This document shows, one piece after another, positions 14,773 through 15,588 of a stretch of DNA of 15,588 nt (positions are counted from its first letter, which is position 1; each line of letters begins with the position of its first letter). Source of the stretch: Ruminococcaceae bacterium UBA5450 (GTDB lineage Bacteria > Bacillota > Clostridia > Oscillospirales > Acutalibacteraceae); contig DIQY01000119.1 in the NCBI GenBank assembly GCA_002424295.1, positions 1 to 15,588 of the forward strand. Reading direction: 5' to 3'. The translations under genes and the position numbers were made by a program. The notes beneath the pieces are model-generated. The model was not told the DNA's origin. It searched no databases and saw only the letters and a list, made by a program, of their open reading frames with translations.

Positions 14773-15555
14773 ATGCCAGTATTACTTGAAACAAAAGCAG
14801 TTACTAAATCTTTTGGGGGCCTGCTCGCAAACAGTGAGATTGATTTTCATATTGACCAGGGAGAAATCGTCTCCATTATTGGGCCGAATGGTTCCGGAAA
14901 GACCACTTTTTACAATCTTCTGACGGGAATTGCTCCGGCAACTTCCGGACAGGTGTTTTTTGAAGGGAAAAATATTACCCATAAAAAACCGGATCAAATC
15001 ACAAAGATGGGAATCTCCAGAACCTTTCAGAATATTCGTCTTTTTGGAGATCTGACGGTAGAGGAAAATATTGTAATTGCACGCCACTGCCGCCGAAAAA
15101 CAGAAATAATGGGCGCTTTTCTAAATACACCAACCTATAAAAACGAACTCAAAACCAATGATGAATTTATCAAAGAGTGCCTTAGCTATGTCGGTATTTA
15201 TGATAAAAAGGATTGGAAGGCAAAGAATCTGCCTTATGGAATGCAGCGCCGCCTGGAAATTGCCAGAGCGTTAGCAACCGAACCCAAATTAATCCTTTTG
15301 GATGAACCGGCTGCTGGAATGAATCCTCACGAGACAGATGAGCTGATGGAGATTATCCGGAGACTGAAAAATGATCAGTATTCTATTATTTTGATTGAGC
15401 ATGCAATGCGTCTTGTGATGCGAATTGCCGAAAGAGTGGTTGTATTTGATCACGGGCAGAAAATTGCAGATGGACTTCCGAAAGAAGTCAGCTCAGATCC
15501 GGTCGTCATCGAAGCTTATCTCGGAAAGGACGATGATGATGATGAAATTGCTTGA
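14773..15555 (+). CDS. livG: ABC transporter ATP-binding protein, LivG type
   Basis: One of the two ATPases that power the importer, 260 residues, normal for LivG. Walker A GPNGSGKTT (37-45), Q-loop glutamine in SRTFQNIRLF (Gln86), signature LPYGMQRRLEIARAL (153-167) with the YGxQ form usual in this subfamily instead of LSGGQ, Walker B LILLDEPAAGMNP (173-185) and switch His210 in IEHAM. The C-terminus is a very acidic tail (KDDDDDE). ATG 14773 is preferred, 9 nt after AAGGGAG (14757-14763); the TTG directly before it (14770) is a possible start adding one residue. The last codons overlap the start of livF. Confidence 0.93.
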   Translation: MPVLLETKAVTKSFGGLLANSEIDFHIDQGEIVSIIGPNGSGKTTFYNLLTGIAPATSGQVFFEGKNITHKKPDQITKMGISRTFQNIRLFGDLTVEENIVIARHCRRKTEIMGAFLNTPTYKNELKTNDEFIKECLSYVGIYDKKDWKAKNLPYGMQRRLEIARALATEPKLILLDEPAAGMNPHETDELMEIIRRLKNDQYSIILIEHAMRLVMRIAERVVVFDHGQKIADGLPKEVSSDPVVIEAYLGKDDDDDEIA

Positions 15556-15588
15556 GGTTGAGAATTTACATGTTTATTACGGGAATAT
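15542..15588 (+). CDS. livF: ABC transporter ATP-binding protein, LivF type (start only)
   Basis: Only the first codons are in the window: MKLLEVENLHVYYGN, which matches the opening strand of LivF ATPases (LLxVxNLxVxYGx). Four ATG codons stand in a row at 15533-15544 in this frame, and any of them may be used. The ribosome site GGAAAGGA (15523-15530) best fits the second or third, but I give the last as the minimal start. The gene overlaps the end of livG by 14-23 nt in another frame, so its translation is probably coupled to livG. It should be the second ATPase of the importer. Confidence 0.8.
   Translation, partial: MKLLEVENLHVYYGN

Overview
The window looks like chromosomal DNA of a Gram-positive, low-to-moderate GC anaerobe of the Clostridia, probably the Oscillospiraceae/Ruminococcaceae side. 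This rests on strong AGGAGG-type ribosome sites, TTGACA/TATAAT-type promoters, hairpin-plus-T terminators, a lipoprotein-type binding protein and the style of the proteins. The genus is an inference; there is no rRNA or other marker gene here. I see no tRNA or rRNA gene, insertion sequence, CRISPR array or phage gene.

Region 1 (1-5800, + strand) is the end of an arginine operon in the order argH (3' end only), argC, argJ, argB, argD, argF. The gaps are 13-55 nt and each gene has its own Shine-Dalgarno. ArgJ recycles the acetyl group, so this is the cyclic ornithine route, completed by ArgF and ArgH. A strong hairpin ends it and also serves the convergent gene.

Region 2 (5803-7200, - strand) is a single gene for a probable GT-A-fold glycosyltransferase of a family I cannot name. 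It has its own sigma-A promoter and a terminator on each side.

Region 3 (7211-15588) looks like one functional unit: a divergent pair plus a transporter. On the - strand, a D-2-hydroxyacid dehydrogenase-family gene is followed after 13 nt by a class I aminotransferase. On the + strand are a PucR-type regulator and then a branched-chain-amino-acid-type ABC transporter, livJ-livH-livM-livG-livF (livF cut by the window end). The likely logic is uptake of an amino acid, transamination to the 2-oxoacid, and reduction to (or oxidation of) the 2-hydroxyacid, under the PucR protein.

The most interesting signal is non-coding. A 15-bp palindrome of the form TGGAC-N5-GTCCA occurs as a strong/weak pair between the dehydrogenase and pucR, and again as a strong/weak pair between pucR and livJ. 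Both pairs are exactly 31 bp centre to centre (about three helical turns). They are a good candidate for the PucR operator linking the catabolic and transport operons. Two predicted promoters in these regions are each followed at once by a long hairpin, which suggests an extra layer of leader control. The dehydrogenase also lacks the family's catalytic glutamate and carries a basic residue where NAD-dependent members have aspartate.
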